Assembly (NCBI RefSeq): GCF_037126465.1
Contig: NC_088201.1
Location: 7,879,001-7,943,000 of the forward strand
Direction: 5' to 3'
DNA from: Ornithodoros turicata
Taxonomy: Eukaryota; Arthropoda; Arachnida; Ixodida; Argasidae
Length of the DNA stretch: 64,000 nucleotides
The position numbers were made by a program, and so were the translations under genes. Positions 38,101-50,100 of the stretch are shown here, one piece after another (positions within the stretch are counted from its first letter, which is position 1; every line of letters starts with the position of its first letter). A model generated the notes under the pieces. It saw only the letters and a program-made list of their open reading frames with translations. It was not told the DNA's origin and searched no databases.

Positions 38101-41100
38101 GCAAACCTCTTCTTTTAATTGTGTGCCGCTGCAGTGTCCCTCGTCGAAGGAAGTCTAGAAGGCGTCGAAGCGCTCAAAGATGTAAAAGCGAAACTTATTT
38201 ACAAAAAAGAAGTAAGTACGGTCCTTATTGATGTTGTTCCTTATGATGGCAGAGTCTAACTTATCCGCACGTTTCCATATCCGTAGCACATGCATGAAGT
38301 GCTCGTGGAAGAGCTCCATCGACACGTATACCTGCGAACAACCAACGAAGCTTTGCAGACGTTTCGGCGTCAGGGCTCGGATCGTCGCTTGCAAAATGTT
38401 GGGAGCCCAGCGGGAAAGGCAGCCCCTCGAAACACGTCTACGTCTTCCCTAATGAATGGAGCCACTGGGGACAACAGAGGTAATACCCCTTAAAGTAGCG
38501 CAGAAGTAATTTTTATCACCCAGTTTTCTTCCTATAAAACTGTTAAGTAGGCCAGTAAGATGCACAATGCGAAGTAGTTTACACCGCAGAGTGATAATTA
38601 TCGCGGAAATTGAATTTAAAATACGCCGCAAAAAAGCGACTGTGCGCAACGGCGGTGAAGGGCAGTACCAGCCTGCGATCTGCCTGGAACCTCGCGCTGA
38701 CGCTATAAGGAGAATGCTCGCTGATTGGCCTAGAGAAATGTTGTCTGCCACTCCGCTGTCGCCCGCTACTCGGCTGTTCGGGGTTCTGATAAAGCCTTTC
38801 TCTTTGCTCGGTAACGCTTCGGCCGCTCCTTCTATCCCCAGTTCTCTGGGAGAACTGGCAAAACAGGTTTACGGTGGCAAAGGGACAAGGCGCTGACACC
38901 CACTGACTGGCGAACCAGAACGAGTTCTCCTTATACCGTCATCGGTGACGTTATCATTCCTCCTCATCCTCGTTATAGCTGGAGTGGCGAGTTAAGGGTG
39001 AACGCGCGGAGCTACGTTTATGTGAGTGTTTTTCTGGGAAACAAATTGCACACATCAAAACCTTTCGCGCTACTCGGTATAATGGCACACACACACTTTC
39101 ATCAGATGTCTTAATCTGAATTTTTTTTGGATGGCCCTCTGTACTCCTTTAATTGAGCAAGTGCTGTTCGTTATGTACGCCATGTTCACTTCATCTTAGG
39201 TCCCACTGCGGGTGAAGATCACCTCGACCTGCTCAAGCTTGAGGAAAGTGGCATAGCCGACAGCAGTCTTCACAGCTCAAAGTACGTTGCCATACTTGTT
39301 GAGTGCCTCGCACTTTTGCACAAGACCCCCGAAATGATCGAGGTAAGTGTTCCGAAATGTTTCCAGACTTCTCTCCAGACTAATGCTGAAATTGCTTGTG
39401 TGCTGGAGTTCGTGATATTCCTTTTTTTTATGTGTTTGCGCGTCGGCCTTCCAGCACTCCAGATCGTTGGCTTTTCCTCACACAAATTTGGTTCTGATAT
39501 TGACTCGAAAAAAAAAATGACTTAAAAAAATGAGCTTTTGGGACAGTGAAGGCCATAGGCCTATGCAGTTATTACGATACGCAAGATAATTATGCGCTGT
39601 ATCCTGTTCTTTGCAACCTACAGACAATCAAGGATAGAGGCCAGACGGAACTGTTGTCAATGGTGTGGAGAACAACGCAGTTCCTTCTGGACAATAGCCA
39701 GAATATTTCTAGTCAGCCAGCAGTCTCTCAACCTCGACTTCTACTAGACCTGCTAGACCTGCTATTTGATCAGTTTCATAGCGTGGTGGCGTGTCATGAA
39801 TGCATACTAGCAAACGTACGGCGTGTCACTGTGAGTATGGTTTCCTTCTTTTCATTCCGCGTAGCACAAATTGGTATGATGTCATCATGGCAGGGATTTT
39901 CTCATAGGTTGGCCAAAATGAAACTGAAACTGCTACGTACAGTGTGGCAGACGTTTGGACGTGGGCACAGTGTGTGGTGAGTAGTACAGCTAGGCACAGA
40001 GTAGACTGGCTCCAGTGTTGGTGTCGAATTACCTTATGTAGGTACTCAAGTCCGGGTTGACTTCTAGATCTAAAGAAAAAAACTCTTTACACAGTTGCTG
40101 TTTGAGTGATTCCGTTGAAATGTAGCGGCTCTTTAAATGTTGGGATCCCAATGAGTGGGCCTGAAGTTTTAGGGTTTTACCCGATTCTTCCCCGAATTTG
40201 CACCCCGAATTGAAGGTTGCCTCTTTAGGGTGAAACCCGATTTTTACCCGGCAAATTGCCCTCACTGGCATGTCTGTTGGAATGCACTAACTTACTTGTT
40301 TGGCAGAAAAATGCAGCTACATCACCGTTTGTACCAAACCGCTACAGTTAGTTTGAATAACTGAGCCCGATTTCTCCCCGAATTTAGCGTACTGGAAGTT
40401 TTTTCACCCGAATTTGCATGAATTTAGTGCACACGTTTATTTACCCGATTTTTACCCCCCGAATGTAGGAAAAAATATTTCCCGAAAACTTCAGGCTCTA
40501 AGTATGGGACATGTTGACGTACCTTTGAAAACTCGGATACCATAAGTTCCCGGAGACACACAAACACACACATTCAATCTGCCCCTGTACCTCTTCGCCA
40601 TTATCGCTGCCAAGGGAGCACGTCGTCTCGGCTTTGTACATCTGTACTCCTTTTCCGAAATCCAGATGAAATATGTCATTGGAAAATACCTCGACATTCA
40701 TAACACCGGGTCCACCCAGCAAGCTCCACCACCAGCATTCACTGAAGTGGTGGCCACAAATGACATTGCGTCATATTTCACAAGAAGAAGAAACATCAAG
40801 CAAAAGAAAGTAAGCTAGCACAAGCTGAAGATTACAATGTAGATGCAGGTATTACACAATTGACTTGCTGCGTTCTTTTTTTTTTTTTCTAGTTCGCATT
40901 ATTTCGGTTCGACTGCTCTTCTCATGCGATCAGCATGAATACGTACTTGAAGGAGAAAAAGAAAGAGGAAATGGAAGAAATGAAAAATGAAGTAAGTGTA
41001 AGGGATAGATATTTTAAGGTCATAAACTACCTGAGAAGATCATCTTAGCATCTCGGGATACAAATCCTGGTGTCTCACTTACACCAAGGAACCGTGCTTG

Positions 41101-44100
41101 ATGAGAGCGGCGGAACCAGAGACGAGGAGGGAAGAAGGACGACACAACAAGAATTCTCGAACACAGCAATGATTTTAATTTTCCAAAGCTCTATATATTC
41201 AAAAACCTCCGGAGAGGAGGAAGAAGAAGGAGGGAAGGCTTGCTTACGCTCCGGAGGTTTTTGAATACAGGGTGTCCCAGAAAACGTGTCATTGAATTAT
41301 AATAAAAAAACTACGTCACCTAGAATCATGCGGTCAACAGCATTTGTTCTTATTAGGTTTTTGCCACCTCGTAGTGTGAATGTCATGTACTCCAAGTTTA
41401 ATTATGTAAATATTTGCGAACTGAACTCGGAAATTTGCCAAGTAAAGGTCACTTTTTTACCCCACCAATATGAAGAGCATGCCGAATTCACTCAAATTCA
41501 TGGTAATTCACAGTGATATTCACGAGCTATCCCATCGGAAAAAATAGCCGAATATCATGCTTTTCGGGGCACCTGACCATAGCGCGCGATGACTTTTTGA
41601 GCGCAATCGCTCTCAGTGCGACGAAAGGAGGTTCCGAAGCCAGCCCACAGAGTGATAGTAGAAAAAGTAATTGTTCCTAAAATTGGGAGAGGGAAAGCAT
41701 TATCCCAGCGAAAGTCGAACGTGATAAGCCGTGCCTGTTTTATCTCTTCCTGCGACGTCGGGGAGGGCTGGGTTTCTAACCTCCTTTCGTCGGACTGACA
41801 AAGATTGCGCTGGAAAATTCATCGTGCGCTATTCTGTGCGACCTCCGTAGAGCATGATGTTCGGCTATTTTTTCCGATGGGATAGCTCCTGAATATCCCT
41901 GTCAATTATCATTAATTTGACTAAATTAGACACGCTCTTCACATTGGTGGGGTAAAAAAGTGACCTTTACTAGGCAAATTTCCGACTTAAGCTCGCAAAA
42001 ATTTACATAATTAAACTTACGTTACAGGACATTCACATGAGGAGGTGGCAAAAACCCAGTAAGAACGAATAGCATTGACCGCATGACTCTAGGTGGTGTA
42101 GTTTTTTTATTATAATTTAATGACACGTTTTCTGGGACACCCTGTATATAGAGCTTTGGAAAATTAAAATTATTGCTGTGTTCGAGAATTCTTGTTGCGT
42201 CGTCCTTCTTCCCTCCCCGTCTCGGATTCTGCCACTCTCATCATGCACCAGCTTGTCAGCGCCCTCTCACTTCTTTGGACCGTGCTTACACATTTTAATG
42301 CACTTTTCCTTTAGCAGTGTGACTATGTGGAAGTGGGAGATAGCCGCCAAAGACTGGTCTGTGCTCCAACGTGCAAAAACATTACATGTAAGTGTGTAAT
42401 GGCATAGCTGTGTCGCTGTGTTGAGCCAAAATGATTTGGATGCCATTCAATTTCTGCTCACTTATTCCAACTCTTACAAAAATGTATAATCTGTAGACAT
42501 CTTCAAGCCACTCATGGTTTTTATTGAAGAAGTGGAGCGAGTGTTGAAGCTGGAAGATGGGTGAGCCTCATTTAATCACACACAGGGCGCTCGAAGGTTG
42601 ACCTTGGTGTCTGGGTGTCTAGTACAATTAGCATCATCGTTAAGTGATTCATCTGGGCGTTTCTAAAACTATGAAGCCTATATGTACACACGTTTATCTT
42701 CTTTCTCTATCATTTTCCAGTAATCACTGTAGTTTGTACGAACACCTGGTCGAGTGCGTCAACATTTTTCTGTCGCACATCAGCAATGAGCTTGAGAACA
42801 CAATTGAGAGCGCCACCAAGAGTAAGCAGTCCACATCTAACACTTTTATCATTAAATTAAGCAGCTCTCTCAACTTTGAGCTTCTACATTTCAGGCCTCG
42901 AAACGTGGAAGGTAATCTCTGAGCCGGAAACTCTAAAACACTATGCAGCACAGAGACCTCTACTGCAGGCAAGTTATTGTTTGTATCCACCCGTGATCCT
43001 TGTGATTTCTAAGTAAATTTACGATTCTCTTTTCTGTCCCCCTGCAGAGTGCAGTCTGTGTTGACCATAGTCTTCAGGGACTCCAAGAGCTCATGCAGGC
43101 ATTACCCATGTACCTTGGACATTTTCTAAATTTGGCAAGCAACATTCTGCAAAGCTACAAAGAGACAAGTCAGGCCGCATACAGAGGTATGGAGCAATTG
43201 AGCGGAATTTGTTTTCTCTTGGGTAAGTTCACGAGTTCTTTCCAAAAGGAAAATGTCCCTCCCTTATCCTTTGGCGGAGCCAGTAAAGCCAATGATGTGG
43301 CTAACAGGTTTCACGCATGAGGTGTACTCTTCAAGACACTGTTGTCGCAAAAAAATTAATTATATGAAGCTCGTTGTGATTTGGACCTGCACTACCATGC
43401 TCATATAGTTAGACTGGCATGATACTCTCATCTAAAATTGTTTGGTTTGTTGCGGAATAATGTTGCGGAATAAACTGCTGTCAGCTAGAATTTCCCATTA
43501 ATGGCTTGACTGAAAAACAAAACAGATAACACTACTTCATGATGAGAAAACTTTTTCTTTCAGGTGTGGTTCAACCTGAGTCTGAAGACAAACGAATTAT
43601 CAGTGCAACGTGGGCAAAAGATGAAGATATTAGCAGGTTCCTCATGTAGGTTAATAATTATCATTCTTAGAACATGTTTTTTTAAATATATCTAATCCCC
43701 TGGTGTGCCAGAAAAACGATCAGTATATGTCACCACCACATCCAATGGGAAATCTGAGATTACCGTAGTAAATTCGAAACACGTTATACATACCCTCTCC
43801 GAACCCTAAGTTCAGACTCTCTGAAGACTTGTAAAAGTTGAGCTAGCCACAGTAGTGCAGTTCTTTGAACGACTATTGTGAAAAGATTGGACATTTACAG
43901 GTCCTTACCCAACTGGGCTAACCTCCAACACCTGAAAGAGAACAAGGGAAGTGTGGACGTTGAAGAATCGCCCGAGGAAGTACGCCTGCGGAATAAGAAG
44001 GAGTCCGAAATTCTCATCCGCAACCTGACGGGAGGCATGCTCATACCGCAGCACGAAATCTTGTCCGATGTTGCACAACTCAGGGTATTAGCACAGTTGC

Positions 44101-47100
44101 AGGAAAGCCTTGTAAGTAGCCCCATTCTTGAGCCATTTTTTTGTAACAAAATTGCCTTTTTAAAAGGACATAGCTGAAGTAAAATTTTGGAATCTTAAAG
44201 GTAAAGGGTTTTAGCAGCCCAGACTTTCATGATATTGAATATGGAGAGAGCTATAGTACAGCTTGGGACAAAAGTTTACGGAACACTGGGGTGTTGCTTT
44301 TTTTCCCCTTGGAGCGATACCCTAGAAGCAACCGAGAGCGGACACACATACTGAGAGATTGATAGCGCAGCCGGTCGTCCGTTTCCTATTCGACCACTTC
44401 CCGACATCGAGCACGGGACTGTTCTGGTGAAGAAATACGCCAGCGCCGTGTTCCGTAAACTTTTGTTCCAAGCCGTACAAATACTAGTAGATGCACGAAA
44501 ACGTAATACAGTCAGACCTTGTTACGGTGAACACGTTTACCGTATTAACTTAACTAATTAAGACGTACCCTGCGTTCAGGGTACACAAATATGAAAAAAA
44601 AAAAGTAAACAGATATTGGGAGGCAGTATAAGTTGGGAACGATGCACAATACTAGAGATGGGACAAATCCAGAACTGTCCGAATCCGAATCCGAATCCAA
44701 GGAAGGTTCTGCGAATCCACGAATCTTTCTTACAAAAGAGTTTAAGAAGTCAGAGAAAAAAACACTTCTACTAAAAAGTGCTTTGAAGCAGAATTTGATA
44801 TCTTCGTTTAATGAAAAACAAATTAAACAATGTTTCATTTTCAGGAGAAAACAAATCCGCCATCTTCTAACATTTGCTTCCGATACTTGAAAACACCTTG
44901 TTGCAGCATTCATGTGGCGAAAGCCATAAGTGACGACACCATAACAGCCTATCCCCATTTGCATTGTTTCATGCTGACTGGTGCTGACAACCACAACATG
45001 TGGTATTGGTTGTGCCGCGTACATTGAGCATATTTTTCTGTAATCTAATTTCAAAGATCGCTGCATTAAGCAAGCTTTGCGGACACCAGGACACGGCAAC
45101 CCTGAGCCTGAGGCGACTTGTGCGCCATCTCTTGAGAACGCGAGGAAGTACACTAGCATCTGGCGGGCCTCATGGCCACCTGCAATATCCTGGAATCCTT
45201 TATTTTTAAGGGTGTGTGGATATTAGAGTTCTCAAATTCGAATCGAATATCAATCACTCGAAGTATCCGATTCGGGAATCAAAATACTCAGTATTCGGGC
45301 TTCCGGATAATTTGACTATTCGCCGAATACGAACGACACCTCCCGAAAGTGGGCTTCACCTGACGCTTCCCTGCATGAGGTGAAGCCGCCCCTACAAAAT
45401 TGAAACCTGCTTTACGAAATTGTTTATGATGCAGGACGAAACAGACAGATTGTAGTTTAGCTTAGGATAACATGAGCCCAAGTTTATTGTGTACACTTCA
45501 CCTGAGGAAGGGGTGGCGTCCCTCCCGTATGCAGTTTAGCGGTAGCAGTGGGGGATTTTGATTTGATATCTTGGAGGTTGCCTTCAAGAAGTTAAGTCTT
45601 TTAAATAATGGCTACAGCCCAAGAACAAAACGGGTGTACTAAAAATGTAACTTCCCCAGGGCATGTATTTTAAACTCATTCCTATAAAGTCTGTAGATGC
45701 TCAAAGATCTTTCAGCAGGTATAAAATGATTTCAGGCGACAGACCGCATCATATGATATGTATAATAATATATAAGATATCATGTATGTAATGCTGAGCC
45801 AGAACAGTGCTTTATAACATATTTTTTTGGTTCCCACATTATCCAAGAAAATAAAGTGTCTCCCATTTCACGCAGCTGTTGACTGCTCGCCGCGGTAAAT
45901 CACGGAATTTACAAGTCAGTGCCGCGGAATCTTGAATTTGCTGCAGCAGAAAACAGAGGGCCTTAACCATAGTTAATGGCGGAGGAGCGGACGACACGGG
46001 GACGCATAGAGAGAGGAAGGCCAACAGATGGCGCACATCGCGCAGACATTCTTACAGTTTACAACAGTTTAAACCGAACTTCTCAAGAGTTGCAGTTATT
46101 CTTCAAAACAGGTTTGATACTACCGTAATTAGTAACCGGTCTCAAATACGTTACACAGTACTTCAATATCACGTGATACCTGTCCGCCAATCCGGGGTTG
46201 GCTTAAGTTTCTAAAACCGTTCAGAATTAATTAGTACAAAAAGCGTAAAGAAGTGAGAGATGATGACTTGTGTGTGTCATCACAAAGCCAAGTTCTGCAT
46301 GATGGTATCTTAAAACATGGTGGTTATATTTCACTATACAGTCCCTTTAAAGGAGCAATGAGGTGATGTTTAACAATGCTCGAAACCCTGCCTCATCTGT
46401 CAAGCTGTCCACCAGGAGCCACCATGCAAAGAATTTTCCGCTCTGCGGTGTATTATATAGCTGTGCATTAATTTACAAAATTCGCTCGAATTTACAAAAA
46501 ACAGTCAGAGAAAGCAGCCGCGGACGACCGACATGATCCTCGCAGGACGTAAAAAAGACCCTGAGCCTTTTTTTTTCCTTTTTTTTTTCTTCTGAGCTCA
46601 TTCCCCACTTACATATGTTGTGGATGACATGCAGGGGGATCATGTTAAGTCAGACGTCCTCTCGGTCTGTGATGCGTTCTTTTTTTACGATGAGAGTATT
46701 TTTGAAAGGTCCAGACTCCCCAAATTTCAATCACTTACAGGAATGGCTCAGCTCTCGCATCCAAGCCGTTGCTAGCTGTGCCGTTCAGCTTCAGCAACAG
46801 AAAGGCCTTTCCCCCGTTGCATCCAAAGCCGTGGTAAGTTATCATTTGTTTCTTTGGAAAATTAGTGATTGGTGTCTGCGTATAGTGAAACTGCTCTCCA
46901 TGCTGTCTCTGAGAGTGCATGCCTGTGCTAATCGAAGATCTTACGAGAAGAAAGCTGAGTCGTGTGTATAACCCATTATCGTCTGAAACGCAGGCGCAGG
47001 AAGCTACCCCTGGTGTGCAAGATGTAACAGTCCAGTAGGTGCAGTCATATTTTCTATTGAGAAGATCCTCCTGAAATGTGCTGTCAGTCTTGCTTGTAAC

Positions 47101-50100
47101 AACTTCACATGTAGCGAAATATTGGCCATAACAGACAGGGCCTGATTCATCGTCACTCTACGTTAGTCTTACAAAAATATTATCCGCACGTTATAAGTAG
47201 GGCCTGACTTTTTCGGGTTTTATTTTTGGCCAAATTCGGGGGGTAAATATCGGGTGATATTTTTCATTCGAAAATTCGGGTGTATTCGGGTTAAATCCTG
47301 TTACGGCATATTCTGTCGTCAGGAATTCGGGTGATTTTTTTGTTTAATAAAAATTTGTCTTAACATGGAACTGATGTTTAGCAATGTTATCAAACTTTAT
47401 TTTAATGCACGCTTATGAGTGTGCCACGCGACCCTTATGTTTTCGGGTAGATTCGGGTTAAACCCGACTTTTACACATTTCGTTCGGGGGGTAAATATCG
47501 GGCGGATACGGGTTTAACCCTAAAAAGTCAGGCCCTAGTTATAAGTAGAGCCTGACGTTTTCGGGAAATATTTTTTTTCTAAATTCGGGGAGTAAAAATC
47601 GGGTAAATAAACGTGCGCTCTAAATTCGTGCAAATTCGGGTGGAAAAACTTCCAGCACGCTAAATTCGGCGAGAAATCGGGCTTCGGTTACTCAAACTGA
47701 TTCGGCACGAATGGTGATATAACTGCGTCTGCTGCCAAACGAGTTAGTGTGCATTCCTACAGACGTCTCAGTGGGGGCAATTTGCCGGGTAAAAATCGGG
47801 CTTCACCCCTAAAGAGGCAACCTTCAGTTCGGGGTGCAAATTCAGGGGAGAATCGGGTTAAACCCTAAAACTTCAGGCTCTAGTTATAAGCACTACCAGA
47901 TGATCAAATGATGACAGTGAATGCTATTGACATGGTAGCGATCCCAGAAAGCCTTTGCGTGTCTGAACAACAACCTGCAAAGAAACTTGTGTTTTGGGCA
48001 GCCAAAGGACATTCAGCTAGGGCTACTGTCATCGTTAAAGGCAGTGAACGTCGAAACTCCTATTCGTTACCCACGTAATTGGCTATTTTTGGTATCTGTA
48101 GCACTACACCCTGTTTGTTACGTGATGTGGGAACATAACATTTGGCGTGTAACGTTTTCTATTCGCTTACATAATTATCCGATTCGTGTGACTGCGTGCC
48201 TGACATAATGACTTGACTTAGTATCAGCATTCTGAGGTTTCTTCTTCTTCTTTTTTTTTTTTTTCTTTCTGCAGCACGCTCAAAGACCTAGCGAAGGATT
48301 TCCAGGAAATTGCTGACACGTGTCTGTTGGTTTTGCATCTCGAGGTTCGGGTAGGTAGCTCAACCGAGGCAAATTGGAGTTCTCCTGCGATAAGATGAAG
48401 TTCACAGAGTTGCGTCATTGACTGTAACTGAGCTGGTATAATTTTTTTTGCGGGCAACATTGTTTTCAAATTTGGAGACGAGGGACTGGACGTAACGCGA
48501 GATGATGAGAATCTCGAAAGTAGTGATATATCCAGACCACCCCCCTACATACCCTAACTTTTTTATCTGTGCACCCCCTATAGGGGGGGGGGGGGTTGCT
48601 ATATCAGCTGTTATGATGTAACTGTAATAATGACCCCCCCCCCCCCCCCCCCCCCCCATGCTCGGCATTATGGATAAACCGCTGTTACAAAAACCTTGTC
48701 GTCTTGTGCCGCGTTCAGTCTCTTCTCCTCGAACTCGAGATAGACGTTATCAACAAGTTCATTACACCAGCTCTCTTACATTGCTGAGCTTATTAATTTG
48801 TTTCTCTGTCTCTCATATCACAGGTGCACTGTTTTTATTATCTTCTGCCTGTGACAGTCCAAGTAAGTACACACAGTTACCTGTTCTACTCTTTCACACG
48901 TAAATAGGCAATATTCCCATAGGTCCCATATTTCCATAGGCCCATTCTTTTGGTTATTTTCTTATTGAGACAGAATCTGTCTTCTTGTCTTCAAGAATAG
49001 GCCGTGACGTGGTAGCGATCAGCGGATCAATTACTCGCGATTAGTGACTGCGGATGTACGTGTCCGAAGAAAGAAGGGACACCTGATTTGGTTAAAAACT
49101 ACAAACTCTTCATAGCAACAAACTTACGTGCCTGCCGACGTAACCAAAGCGTTCTAGAGAACACGTAGCACATGAACTAAAAAAAAGCAAAAAAGAGAAA
49201 GAAGCTACTGTCCACATTGTCGTCGTAGTTCTCCGTTTTCGACTCGTTCACTTTTCGTAACTGGCTGTGCATGGTTCTTTGTCATCCGCGAAACTACGTA
49301 ACAGATACAGTTTCAGCTAGAGCTAGGCTCATCCTAATGGTGCTCACTTTTGTCAAGTGACGTCACTTGCAAAACTGAAGAAAACATGCTCTAGAGCAGT
49401 GGTTCTCAAACTGGGTTCCACGGAACACAGGGGTTCTGCGAGCTGCTTTCCTGGGTTCCGCGAGAAGGCTGCCGCCTCGGCCCCTATCCATTCACAGAAC
49501 TTGAATTCCCCCGCCCAAGCTCACTTGGCAGGCCAGAAGCGTGTGCACCACAGCTGCGGCGTTCGTTCGTGTCCCCTTTTCCATTGTTTATGGGCGCTTT
49601 GACCCGTTGACAGACCCCTTACTAGGCAAAGGAGTAGGCCTGGAATGTGCCAGCGAGAAGCTCCGTGACCTCTTCGTGGAGGCCTGATGTACGTGATATC
49701 TGATGTACTGCGATGTTTAGGAACAGGGGTTCCTTCGTCCTTCTGGCTAGGTCCAAAGGGTTCCCCGGGCCAAAAACGTTTGAGAACCACTGCTCTAGAG
49801 GCCTAACAACATGTTTGACGGTAAAACTGCTAGGGTGCAGGCGAGCTGGTACATTGTAAAACGCCGAAAAAGTAGGCGTGTAGGCATTTTGTGTCATTAA
49901 AGGGTTTGTTGCGCTTGAGAACGTGCTGTGTGTGTGTTTCTTTTTGCTCCTTGTCTCCGGTTTTTCGTCGTTTTATAATATGTTTGACTTTGAATATGTT
50001 GTGTGCATGACTAAACAAGTAATAAATATCAATAAAAGCACTGTCCCATATTCAAGGGCAACTTTGCCAGCGGGGTCGATAATCAAGAGCCCGACCCTGA

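Noticed and set aside
40491..40722. Minus-strand open frames over EXOC4 exon 11
   Set aside because: Shadows of the real plus-strand exon, which reads LYSFSEIQ and continues the Sec8 alignment in phase.
44554..45159. 201-codon minus-strand frame in EXOC4 intron 19
   Set aside because: The translation contains low-complexity DSDSDSDSS from the GAATCC repeat and no recognisable domain; no splice or promoter context.
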